This document shows positions 5,702-13,611 of a stretch of 19,495 nt of DNA, in pieces (positions within the stretch are counted from its first letter, which is position 1; each line of letters begins with the position of its first letter). A program made the translations under genes and the position numbers. The stretch is from Candidatus Aerophobota bacterium (GTDB lineage Bacteria > Aerophobota > Aerophobia > Aerophobales > AE-B3A): the NCBI GenBank assembly GCA_030602105.1, contig JAUWAK010000006.1, forward strand, positions 1 through 19,495, read 5' to 3'. Below the pieces are notes generated by a model. The model saw only the letters and a list, made by a program, of their open reading frames with translations, had not been told where the DNA came from and searched no databases.

Positions 5702-7495
5702 GTGGCCGAATATAGAATGCACCTTATGCTCTGTGCTGGCACCGGTTGCGTCTCAAATAGATCCTTAAAGATAGAAGAATCCCTGGAAAAAGAGCTCAAA
5801 AAGCATAAGCTGGAGGAGGAGATTCTAATTGTGAGGACGGGGTGTAACGGATTTTGCGCCCAGGGACCAATTATGGTGGCCCATCCGGGTGAGATATTCT
5901 ATCAAATGCTTACCCAAAAGGACATTCCTCACTTAGTGGAGGAGCACTTCTTGAAAGGTAGGCCGGTAAAGGAATTGATGTATACTCCTCCCGAAGAAAA
6001 GGCTCCGGTGCCGAAGATGGGCGATATCGGATTTTTTAGAGAACAGCGACTGATTGCACTGAGAAATCGCGGATTGATAGATCCTGAAAGAATAGAGGAA
6101 TATATTGCCCGAGGTGGTTACACCGGCCTGGCCAAAGCTCTTACGTCAATGAGACCTGATGAGATAATAAAGGAGATCAAGGATTCTGGTTTGAGAGGTA
6201 GAGGAGGAGCTGGCTTCCCCACGGGGCGAAAATGGGAATTCACTGCTAAGGCCGAGGGGGAGGAGAAGTACATAATATGTAACGCTGATGAAGGTGATCC
6301 CGGCGCCTTTATGGACCGCAGTATCGTTGAATCTGACCCTCACTCAGTCTTAGAGGGAATGACAATCGGAGCCAGGGCTATCGGAGCACATCACGCCTAC
6401 ATATACATACGGACTGAGTACCCTATAGCAGTTGAGAGGATGAGAAAGGCTATCAATCAGGCTAAAGAATATGGTCTACTGGGTGAAGATATACTTGGTA
6501 CTGGATTTCGTTTTGATGTTACTGTGCACCGAGGTGCAGGAGCATTTGTCTGTGGTGAGGAGACTTCTCTAATCGCTTCCCTGGAAGGAAGGTCCCCCGA
6601 ACCAAGAATCAGACCTCCATTTCCTGCTCAATCTGGAGTTTGGGGTATGCCTACTAACATCAACAACGTGGAGACCTGGGCCAATGTCCCCGAGATAATC
6701 AACCGGGGGGCTGGATGGTATTCGCAGCTCGGGACTGACACCAGCAAAGGAACCAAGGTATTCTCACTGGTCGGGAAGGTAAAAAACACCGGACTGATAG
6801 AGGTCCCCATGGGTATTACCCTACGTAAGATCATTTATGATATCGGCGGCGGTATCCTCGAAGACAAGAAATTCAAGGCTATACAGACCGGAGGACCCTC
6901 GGGGGGATGCATTCCGGAAGAATTACTGGATTTACCCATAGACTATGAGAGATTAACCGAAGCCGGTTCCATTATGGGTTCAGGTGGAATGATCGTCATG
7001 GACGAGGGTACCTGTATGGTAGATGTCGCCCGCTATTTTGTCGACTTTCTGAGAGGTGAGTCTTGTGGGAAGTGCACTTCCTGCCGGGAGGGCCTTGAGT
7101 CGATGTATCAGATCCTAACCGAAATCTGTGAGGGTAAAGGAAAAGAAAGTGATGTAGAGTTGCTTGAAGAATTATGTGCCGCGATTGCGGATGGGTCCAT
7201 GTGCGCCCTAGGAGGGACTGCATCTAACCCGGTCTTAAGTACCATTCGCTATTTTAGAAATGAGTACCAGTCCCACATCCGAGACCAAGAATGTCCTGCA
7301 GGGGTGTGCCGCGAATTAATCCACTACCTGATAGACAGAGAAAAATGTACGGGTTGCCTTCTATGTGTAAAAAACTGCCCTAGCGACGCTATCACCGGGG
7401 AAAGAAAAGAACCTGTCAACTTAAATCAGGAAAAATGCATCAAATGTGGGATCTGTTTTGAAGTATGTAAATTCAAGGCCGTAGAGGTAAAGTAA
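5702..7495 (+). CDS. nuoF: NuoF/HydB-like NADH-binding flavoprotein with extra ferredoxin domains
   Basis: This is the FMN- and NADH-binding subunit, the probable NAD(H) port of the complex and, by analogy with HydB, a candidate bifurcation-associated flavin. Domains in order: an N-terminal thioredoxin-like [2Fe-2S] domain (C11, C16, C48, C52); the NuoF FMN/NADH domain with GLRGRGGAGFPTGRKWEF (164-181) and ICNADEGDPGAF; an SLBB-type segment; the NuoF [4Fe-4S] helical domain with SCGKCTSCREG (C455, C458, C461, and C501); and a C-terminal 2x[4Fe-4S] ferredoxin (C549, C552, C555, C559 and C579, C582, C585, C589). At 597 residues the layout matches HydB/HndC, not respiratory NuoF (about 430). It starts at GTG 5702 with AAGAAGGAAAG just upstream. 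A 79-base gap separates it from the previous gene. Confidence 0.93.
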   Translation: MAEYRMHLMLCAGTGCVSNRSLKIEESLEKELKKHKLEEEILIVRTGCNGFCAQGPIMVAHPGEIFYQMLTQKDIPHLVEEHFLKGRPVKELMYTPPEEKAPVPKMGDIGFFREQRLIALRNRGLIDPERIEEYIARGGYTGLAKALTSMRPDEIIKEIKDSGLRGRGGAGFPTGRKWEFTAKAEGEEKYIICNADEGDPGAFMDRSIVESDPHSVLEGMTIGARAIGAHHAYIYIRTEYPIAVERMRKAINQAKEYGLLGEDILGTGFRFDVTVHRGAGAFVCGEETSLIASLEGRSPEPRIRPPFPAQSGVWGMPTNINNVETWANVPEIINRGAGWYSQLGTDTSKGTKVFSLVGKVKNTGLIEVPMGITLRKIIYDIGGGILEDKKFKAIQTGGPSGGCIPEELLDLPIDYERLTEAGSIMGSGGMIVMDEGTCMVDVARYFVDFLRGESCGKCTSCREGLESMYQILTEICEGKGKESDVELLEELCAAIADGSMCALGGTASNPVLSTIRYFRNEYQSHIRDQECPAGVCRELIHYLIDREKCTGCLLCVKNCPSDAITGERKEPVNLNQEKCIKCGICFEVCKFKAVEVK

Positions 7496-7507
7496 TCGGA
7501 GGCGTCA

Positions 7508-7870
7508 ATGAACCTGGGAAAGATAAGGCAAATCCTGAGGGCGGAGGTAATCGTAGGAAGTTCTCCCGATAGAGAAATAGAGGTGTGCTGTGCCTGCGAT
7601 CTGATGAGTGAGGTATTGTCCTGCGTCCCGACCGGGTCTAGTTGTTTACTCTTGACCAATTTGGCTCATTCTCAAACTATTCGCACAGCAGAGATAGCTG
7701 AAATACCCGTCATCTGTTTTGTCCGGGGAAGAAAGCCTGAGAGCCAAAATATAAAGTTAGCCAAGAAAAATGGCCTGGTGCTTCTTTCGACTTACTTTAG
7801 CCTGTATGAAGCCAGTGGACGGCTGTACAAAGAGGGAATGCCCGGGTGTAGCGGGTCCAGGGTGAGCTAG
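7508..7870 (+). CDS. DRTGG-domain protein (first copy)
   Basis: The 120-residue protein consists of one DRTGG domain: LGKIRQILRAEVIVG, a CACDLMSEVLS segment, a hydrophobic strand LLLTNLAHSQTIRTAEIAEIPVICFVRGRKP, then IKLAKKNGLVLLSTYFSLYEASGRLYKEG. DRTGG domains occur with CBS domains and in HPr kinase-like and phosphotransacetylase-like proteins; their ligand is not established. Single-domain versions are known to me beside [FeFe]-hydrogenase and NuoE/F gene sets. GGAGG (7498-7502) precedes the ATG by five bases, and the gene abuts the CBS-HATPase gene with no gap. It is a distant paralogue of the protein at 8799-9143. A regulatory or assembly role is inferred from context only. Confidence 0.82.
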   Translation: MNLGKIRQILRAEVIVGSSPDREIEVCCACDLMSEVLSCVPTGSSCLLLTNLAHSQTIRTAEIAEIPVICFVRGRKPESQNIKLAKKNGLVLLSTYFSLYEASGRLYKEGMPGCSGSRVS

Positions 7871-8812
7871 ATGATTACCTACCCAAAAGCCCCAAAAATT
7901 CAAGAATTGGGATATGAACTCAAGGTAAGACAGGCTATGAATAGAAATCTGATTACTGTAGAGCCCCGGACCTCCATGAGTAAATTGAGAGGGGTGCTGC
8001 GCTCGAATCGTATCTCCGGAGTGCCCGTAACCAGAGAAAACAAATTGCTAGGGGTCATCTGCGTTGAAGACCTGGTTAACTGGCTAATGTCTGGTGCAAA
8101 AGACTGTGCCATAGAAGAGAAAATGAGTAAAGATGTTGTAACTCTATGCGCTGACGAACCGCTTGTCCACGCTATAAATAAGCTTCAACAATACGGTTTC
8201 TTCCATTTTCCGGTGCTTGAGCGTGAAAGCGGGGAGTTGCTAGGTACAATTACCAGAGAAGACATCATCAGGAAATTACTCCAAAAATTGGAGATTGAGT
8301 ACCGCGAAGAAGAGATCCGCCGTTACCGGGCAAGCCACATCTTTGAGGATATCATGGCTGACAAAACTAGCCTGATTTTTCAATACTATATAGTGGGTCA
8401 GGATTTCAACCGGGCTGGAGAAAGCTCCAGTGCGCTTAAGAAAAGCTTAAAACGCCTAGGAACTCATCCCGATATTGCGCGTCGGGTAGCCATAGCTGTG
8501 TACGAGGCAGAAATGAACGTTGTTATCTATGCGCGGGGCGGAGAGATCACAGTTAAAGTGGATCCTAACCAGATTCGAATTGAAGTGGAGGATTCCGGTC
8601 CGGGTATTCCCGATATCGAGAAGGCTATGCGACCTGGCTATTCGACTGCCCCTGAATGGGTTAGAGAATTGGGGTTTGGGGCGGGAATGGGCCTCAACAA
8701 TATCAAGAAATGTGCCGATGAAATGAATATTACCTCCACTGTGGGAAAGGGAACCCGTCTGGAGATCTATGTCGCAACCAAGAAAGAGAGTGTGAGCTAT
8801 GAAGTTAAGTGA
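7871..8812 (+). CDS. CBS-pair protein fused to an RsbW/RsbT-like ATPase domain
   Basis: The 313-residue protein has a CBS pair (about 18-72 and 80-138; signatures ISGVPVTRENKLLGVICVED and HFPVLERESGELLGTITRED), a helical linker, and a GHKL-type ATP-binding domain (about 165-305). The latter has an N-box (EAEMNV, N216), a G1 box DSGPGIPDIEKAM (241-253) and a G2 box GFGAGMGL (268-275). This ATPase type resembles anti-sigma factor/switch kinases, not classical sensor kinases, and there is no phospho-accepting histidine domain. CBS pairs usually bind adenine nucleotides, so energy charge could be the input (inference). The ATG directly follows the stop of the DRTGG gene. Confidence 0.87.
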   Translation: MITYPKAPKIQELGYELKVRQAMNRNLITVEPRTSMSKLRGVLRSNRISGVPVTRENKLLGVICVEDLVNWLMSGAKDCAIEEKMSKDVVTLCADEPLVHAINKLQQYGFFHFPVLERESGELLGTITREDIIRKLLQKLEIEYREEEIRRYRASHIFEDIMADKTSLIFQYYIVGQDFNRAGESSSALKKSLKRLGTHPDIARRVAIAVYEAEMNVVIYARGGEITVKVDPNQIRIEVEDSGPGIPDIEKAMRPGYSTAPEWVRELGFGAGMGLNNIKKCADEMNITSTVGKGTRLEIYVATKKESVSYEVK

Positions 8813-9143
8813 ACTCGTCATAAAATTTGACCTTAAGGTTAAGTGTGGAGTTCACGAGTTAGACCGTGAGATAAAGGGTGGATATGTCAGTGATCTTTTA
8901 AGTGATGTAATAGCCAATGGGAGGGCTGGCGAGGTCTGGATTACCCTTCAGATTCACCACAACATAGTTGGAGTAGCCAGCCTGAAGAGTCTCGCCGCAA
9001 TCGTTATCATAAACGGAAGAGAACCCGAGGAAGAGACTATCAAAAAGGCTGAAGACGAGGGTATTCCCATTATGGTAAGTAAGCTGCCTGCCTTTGAGCT
9101 CGTAGGCAGGCTGTACCAGGCTGGCATTTCTGGAACGAGGTAA
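8799..9143 (+). CDS. DRTGG-domain protein (second copy)
   Basis: This 114-residue single-domain protein has the same fold pattern as the product of 7508-7870: LSELVIKFDLKVKCG, GGYVSDLLSDVIANGRAGEVWIT, then VGVASLKSLAAIVIINGREP and GIPIMVSKLPAFELVGRLYQAGI. The endings (VGRLYQAGI here, SGRLYKEGM in the first copy) support paralogy, while overall identity looks low. Its start overlaps the CBS-HATPase gene by 14 bases and its stop overlaps the PHP gene by one base (TAATG). Having two diverged copies flank the CBS-HATPase gene suggests a heteromeric regulatory unit (inference). Confidence 0.82.
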   Translation: MKLSELVIKFDLKVKCGVHELDREIKGGYVSDLLSDVIANGRAGEVWITLQIHHNIVGVASLKSLAAIVIINGREPEEETIKKAEDEGIPIMVSKLPAFELVGRLYQAGISGTR

Positions 9144-9880
9144 TGTTAAGGTGGTTCAGGGCAGATTTGCATCTTCATACATGCCTGTCCCCGTGCGCTG
9201 ACTCGACCATGTCTCCTAGGGCCATAGTCAAAGGCGCAAAGAAGCAGAATTTGCAAATGATTGGTATTTGCGATCATAATTCGGTTGAAAATGTTGAGGC
9301 AGTAAGAATGGCAGGAAAAAGAGAAAAATTGGCGGTGATGGGAGGGATTGAGATAACCTCTCAGGAAGAGGTTCACATCCTGGGATTCTTTAGCAAAAAG
9401 ACTGCCTTACGGGATATTCAAGATATGGTGTACAAGAACCTATCTGGTGAGAATGATGAAAATCTCTTTGGTGAACAGATACTCACCGATGAACATGACA
9501 GGGTTATTGGTTCCAATAGGAGGCTGTTGATTGGAGCCACCGGACTCCCCCTGGAAAAAATTGTGGATGCTATTCACCGCTTAGGGGGGCTCGCAATTGC
9601 CTCTCACATTGATCGCCAGAGCTTCAGCATCATTGGCCAATTGGGCTTCATTCCAAAGGGACTGACTCTTGACGCTCTGGAGATATCACCTTTAGCCTCT
9701 CAGAAGAGGAAATATAGTTCTTCTCAAAGACACAGCTTCCCCCTGGTCACCTTTTCGGATGCCCATTGTTTGGAGGATATAGGCAGGAGCTTCTCTTCAT
9801 TCTTAATAGAAGAGGCAAATATTGAAGAGACCAAGAAAGCATTAATGGGTAAGGACGGTCGAAAGATGATCATTAGGTAA
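9143..9880 (+). CDS. PHP-domain metal-dependent phosphoesterase
   Basis: The 245-residue protein is a stand-alone PHP domain. Metal-ligand motifs are all present: DLHLHT (H10, H12), CDHN (D44, H45), E70 in GGIEITSQEEVH with H78, SHIDR (H155), and SDAH (D206, H208). PHP enzymes use two or three metal ions to hydrolyse phosphoesters such as nucleotides; the substrate here is unknown. The early CLSPCAD segment is typical of the subgroup found next to hydrogenase/NuoE-like gene sets. It is translationally coupled to the preceding DRTGG gene (TAATG) and only three bases separate it from the next HATPase gene. Confidence 0.88.
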   Translation: MLRWFRADLHLHTCLSPCADSTMSPRAIVKGAKKQNLQMIGICDHNSVENVEAVRMAGKREKLAVMGGIEITSQEEVHILGFFSKKTALRDIQDMVYKNLSGENDENLFGEQILTDEHDRVIGSNRRLLIGATGLPLEKIVDAIHRLGGLAIASHIDRQSFSIIGQLGFIPKGLTLDALEISPLASQKRKYSSSQRHSFPLVTFSDAHCLEDIGRSFSSFLIEEANIEETKKALMGKDGRKMIIR

Positions 9881-9883
9881 AGC

Positions 9884-10363
9884 ATGGAAGACCTGTCTTT
9901 GCATATCCTTGACATAGTAGAAAACTCTATTCGAGCTTTAGCCAAGAGGATTACGATAAAGATAGATGAGAATATTGAAAAAGATTGGCTTACTGTCCAA
10001 ATAGAGGACAATGGCCAGGGGATGGATAAAGAAACTGTCAAGAAAGCAGTGGATCCGTTCTTTACCACCAAGACTACCCGCAGAGTCGGCCTGGGTCTTC
10101 CCCTTCTAGAGCAGGCAGCTGAGGAGACCGGGGGTAAGCTGCAGATAACCTCAGAAGTAGGAAAGAAGACCAGAATTAGGGCCACTTTCCGATACAACCA
10201 CCCTGACCGCAAGCCTCTGGGCAGCATTAAGGAAACTTTGCTTTCTCTGGCAGCGGGTCATCCAGAAGTAGATTTTGTCTATGAACATAAAAGAGGAAAG
10301 ACAACCTATCGATGGGATACCAAAAGGATAAAGGATAGGAAGAATGATCGATCTCACCATTGA
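9884..10363 (+). CDS. Stand-alone GHKL ATPase (HATPase_c) protein
   Basis: The 159-residue protein is a histidine-kinase-like ATP-binding domain without sensor or phospho-acceptor domain. The N-box LHILDIVENSIRA (N14), the G1 box DNGQGMD (42-48), the F-box FFTTK and a G2 region RRVGLGLPLLEQAAEETGG are clear. A C-terminal extension of about 45 basic, His-rich residues follows (about 115-159). Its 3' end overlaps the next gene by 20 bases. Proteins of this kind recur with DRTGG and PHP genes near bifurcating hydrogenases. It may work as an anti-sigma-like switch or an ATP-dependent maturation factor; the sequence does not decide. Confidence 0.85.
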   Translation: MEDLSLHILDIVENSIRALAKRITIKIDENIEKDWLTVQIEDNGQGMDKETVKKAVDPFFTTKTTRRVGLGLPLLEQAAEETGGKLQITSEVGKKTRIRATFRYNHPDRKPLGSIKETLLSLAAGHPEVDFVYEHKRGKTTYRWDTKRIKDRKNDRSHH

Positions 10364-13300
10364 TGACGAAAGCCTTAAGGTAGAAGAAGGGACTACCATC
10401 CTGCAAGCGGCCGAGGCTGCTGGAATAAAGATACCGACGCTATGTTACCACAAAGCTTTGAGTTGGTATGGCGCCTGTCGCATTTGCTTGGTAGAGATCA
10501 GTATGAACGGCGGTTCCCAAATTCAGGCTTCCTGTCAATACCAGGTTCAGCCAGGAATGGTGGTTCGCACCGATTCTGAGAGAGTAATAAGAACGAGGAA
10601 GATAATGGTGGAACTACTCTTAGCTCGCTGTCCAAACTCAAAAAAGATCCGGGAGTTGGCTGATGAGCTTGGAATAAGGGAAACTCGGTTCCCCAAAAGA
10701 GATGAGGACTGCCTTCTCTGCGGCTTATGCGTACGTATGTGTCATGAGAGAATGGGCAAAAGTACCATTGGCTTTGCTAAACGGGGAATTGCCCGAGAGG
10801 TTGTCCCTCCTTTCGAAGAGCGCTCCGAGGTTTGCCTGGGCTGTGGAAGTTGCGAGTTTGTCTGCCCTGCAGAAGGAATTAAGCCCGAAGATATCTGTAA
10901 AAAAGAGATAAAACCCATTGCTTCTGAATTTGACGAAAAACTAAGCCAGCGTTCGGCCATCTACATACCTTTTCCGCAAGCTATTCCCAACAAAGCAGTA
11001 GTTGACCGAGAGAATTGCGTCCATTTTCTTACCGAGAAGTGTGAAGTCTGCAAGGAGTTCTGTGAGGCTGATGCCATAGATTTTAGCCAGAAAGACCAAC
11101 TGCTCGATCTTGATGTCGGGGCAGTAATCCTTGCTCCCGGGTTCGAAGAATTTGATGCCGCTCTCAAGGGCGAGTTTGGATACGGAGTGTATCCGAACGT
11201 GGTTACCAGTATAGAATTTGAACGAATCCTGAGCGCCTCCGGCCCCTACAAAGGAAAAGTACTTCGTCCTAGCGACCAAAGGCATCCGAAAAGAATTGCC
11301 TTTATCCAGTGCGTCGGCTCCAGGGATCCTTCCTGCAATAGGGGCTACTGTTCTTCAGTATGCTGTATGTATGCTACCAAGGAGGCAATTATCGCCAAGG
11401 AACACGACAGAGAAGTTGAACCTACCATATTCTTTATGGATCTGAGGGCTTTTGGTAAGGATTTTGATAAATACTACGAGAGAGCCCAAAAGGAATACGG
11501 AATTAGATATGTCAGGAGCATGATCTCCGCCGTGAAACAAATGCAACAGAATAAGAACTTGAAGCTGAAATACATAAATGATGGAAGAGAAATTGTGGAA
11601 GAAGAATTTGATCTGGTGGTCTTGTCGGTGGGACTTATCCCTTCCGAGAAAATCCAGCAACTTGGGAGAAGCCTGGGTCTAAAACTAAATAAATACGGAT
11701 TCTGCGAGACCCAAGACTTCGCTTCAGTGAAGACGAGTAAGGATGGCATATATGTCTGTGGGGCGTTTCAAGGGCCGAAGGATATTCCGGAGACGGTTAT
11801 TCAAGCAAGTGGGGCCGCTTCTTTTGTTCAGGGAGATCTAGCTTCGGTGAGGGGGGGATTAGTCACCAAGAAGGAATACCCTCCGGAAATTGATGTGAGA
11901 GGTCAACCTCCCAGGATAGGAGCCTTTATCTGTCACTGTGGGATAAACATCGGAGGGGTAGTGGACGTGCCTTCAGTGGTCAGGTATGCCCAGACTCTTC
12001 CCCACGTCTCCTACGCTATGGACAACCTCTATACATGTTCCCAGGATGCCCAGGAGATAATCAAGGAAAAGATAAAAGAACACAATCTCAATCGCGTTCT
12101 AGTGGCCTCCTGTTCTCCACGCACCCACGAGCCTCTTTTCCAGGAAACAATACGGGAAGCAGGGCTTAATCGATATCTCTTTGAGATGGCTAATATTCGT
12201 GACCAGTGTTCCTGGGTACATATGCAACAGCCAGAGGCTGCTACGGAAAAAGCTAAGGACCTGGTGAGGATGGCTGTAGCCAAGGCTGCCAAGCTTGAGC
12301 CCTTACAGAGACTGCGTTTGAGCGTGATTCCTCGAGGCCTGGTCATAGGAGGAGGGATTTCTGGCATGAGTGCCGCCTTATCGCTCGCTCGTCAGGGTTT
12401 TGAGGTATATCTGGTGGAAAAGGAAAAAGACCTAGGTGGAATTATGAGAAATATCCACTACACCCTGGAGGGGAAGGATACCCAACAGTTCCTTAGAAAT
12501 ATAGAGAACGAGATACGTAACAATCAGCTAATCCAAGTATTCACTAATGCGGAGCCAAAGGAAATATCTGGCTATATTGGAAATTTCAAGACCGCCCTCA
12601 CCTCTGGGGAGGAGCTAGAACACGGAGTTGTTATTGTAGCTACGGGAGGAGAGGAACTCAAGACAGAAGAGTATCTCTGGGGAAAGAATGAGAGTGTCGT
12701 AACCCAGATGGAATTGGAACAAAGACTTTCCCGAAAGAGCAGCGAAATTAGTAATCTCAAGTGTGTAGTGATGATTCAGTGTGTGGGCTCAAGAGAAGAT
12801 GCTCGGCCTTACTGCAGCCGTACCTGCTGCAGTGAAAGCATTAAGAACGCTTTGAAAATCAAAGAGACAAATCCAGAGGCCCAGGTATTTGTTCTTTATC
12901 GAGATATGAGGACCTACGGGTTTAAGGAAGATTGGTACCGGGAGGCCAGGGAGAAGGGCGTAATTTTCATTCGTTACAGCGAACAGGAGAAGCCACAGGT
13001 TAGAGAAGACGAAGGTAGCCTCAGAGTTTCAATAAACGACGAGATTCTCGACGAAACACTCATCCTCCAGCCAGAGCTGGTGGTGCTGAGCGTAGCTACT
13101 GTACCGTATCAGGAAAATAAATCCTTGGCCCAAATGCTCAAGGTGCCATTGAATGACGACGGATTTTTCTTGGAAGCCCACGTGAAACTCAGGCCGGTCG
13201 AATTTGCTACTGAGGGAATTTTTGTCTGCGGATTGGCCCACAGCCCCAAATTCTTGGACGAGAGCATTACTCAGGCAAATGCTGCCTCATCCAGAGCCTC

Positions 13301-13574
13301 GGTAATTCTCAGCCAGGATGAAATTGAAGCAGAGGGCACAGTGGCTATGGTCAATACCACCAGGTGCAGTGCTTGTGGGATGTGCGAATCTCTGTGTGCA
13401 TACAAGGCAATAGAGGTGAAAACAGTCGATGAGAAGAGAGGAATTACGACGGCTGTTGTTACTGAGGCCATGTGCAAGGGATGTGGTGCTTGTGTGGCCA
13501 ACTGTAGATCAAGTGCCCTCAATCTGAGAGGATTTACTGATGACCAGATCTTCTCAGCCATAAGCTCATTTTAA
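10344..13574 (+). CDS. HydA/NuoG-type N-terminal iron-sulfur region fused to an HdrA lacking its front half
   Basis: A 1076-residue electron-transfer hub. Residues 1-75: plant-type [2Fe-2S] domain (C34, C45, C48, C64). Residues 118-178: two [4Fe-4S] motifs (C123, C126, C129, C133; C164, C167, C170, C174). From about 195: the back part of HdrA module 1 (AIYIPFPQAIPN; C225, C233, C236, C240; DVGAVILAPGFEEFD; QCVGSRD; a C-rich segment around 331-341; GIYVCGAFQGPKDIPE). About 523-985: a second HdrA module (GAFICHCGINIGGVVD, ASCSPRTHEPLFQE, FAD motif VIGGGISGMSAAL at 667-679, QCVGSRED, GIFVCGLAHSPKF). About 1005-1056: two C-terminal [4Fe-4S] motifs. Module 1 lacks its GxGxxG segment, which is found in the 4344-5258 product. 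The NuoG His-Cys3 site is absent (LLLARCPNSKKI) and no hydrogenase H-cluster or molybdopterin domain follows. ATG 10344 overlaps the previous gene. Confidence 0.9.
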   Translation: MIDLTIDDESLKVEEGTTILQAAEAAGIKIPTLCYHKALSWYGACRICLVEISMNGGSQIQASCQYQVQPGMVVRTDSERVIRTRKIMVELLLARCPNSKKIRELADELGIRETRFPKRDEDCLLCGLCVRMCHERMGKSTIGFAKRGIAREVVPPFEERSEVCLGCGSCEFVCPAEGIKPEDICKKEIKPIASEFDEKLSQRSAIYIPFPQAIPNKAVVDRENCVHFLTEKCEVCKEFCEADAIDFSQKDQLLDLDVGAVILAPGFEEFDAALKGEFGYGVYPNVVTSIEFERILSASGPYKGKVLRPSDQRHPKRIAFIQCVGSRDPSCNRGYCSSVCCMYATKEAIIAKEHDREVEPTIFFMDLRAFGKDFDKYYERAQKEYGIRYVRSMISAVKQMQQNKNLKLKYINDGREIVEEEFDLVVLSVGLIPSEKIQQLGRSLGLKLNKYGFCETQDFASVKTSKDGIYVCGAFQGPKDIPETVIQASGAASFVQGDLASVRGGLVTKKEYPPEIDVRGQPPRIGAFICHCGINIGGVVDVPSVVRYAQTLPHVSYAMDNLYTCSQDAQEIIKEKIKEHNLNRVLVASCSPRTHEPLFQETIREAGLNRYLFEMANIRDQCSWVHMQQPEAATEKAKDLVRMAVAKAAKLEPLQRLRLSVIPRGLVIGGGISGMSAALSLARQGFEVYLVEKEKDLGGIMRNIHYTLEGKDTQQFLRNIENEIRNNQLIQVFTNAEPKEISGYIGNFKTALTSGEELEHGVVIVATGGEELKTEEYLWGKNESVVTQMELEQRLSRKSSEISNLKCVVMIQCVGSREDARPYCSRTCCSESIKNALKIKETNPEAQVFVLYRDMRTYGFKEDWYREAREKGVIFIRYSEQEKPQVREDEGSLRVSINDEILDETLILQPELVVLSVATVPYQENKSLAQMLKVPLNDDGFFLEAHVKLRPVEFATEGIFVCGLAHSPKFLDESITQANAASSRASVILSQDEIEAEGTVAMVNTTRCSACGMCESLCAYKAIEVKTVDEKRGITTAVVTEAMCKGCGACVANCRSSALNLRGFTDDQIFSAISSF

Positions 13575-13611
13575 GGACATGCGTGGAAGTCTAATGATGA
13601 GGTGTTAGAAA

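Noticed and set aside
10344..13574. [FeFe]-hydrogenase catalytic subunit
   Set aside because: The N-terminal iron-sulfur motifs resemble HydA, but no H-cluster cysteine motifs follow; the rest is HdrA.
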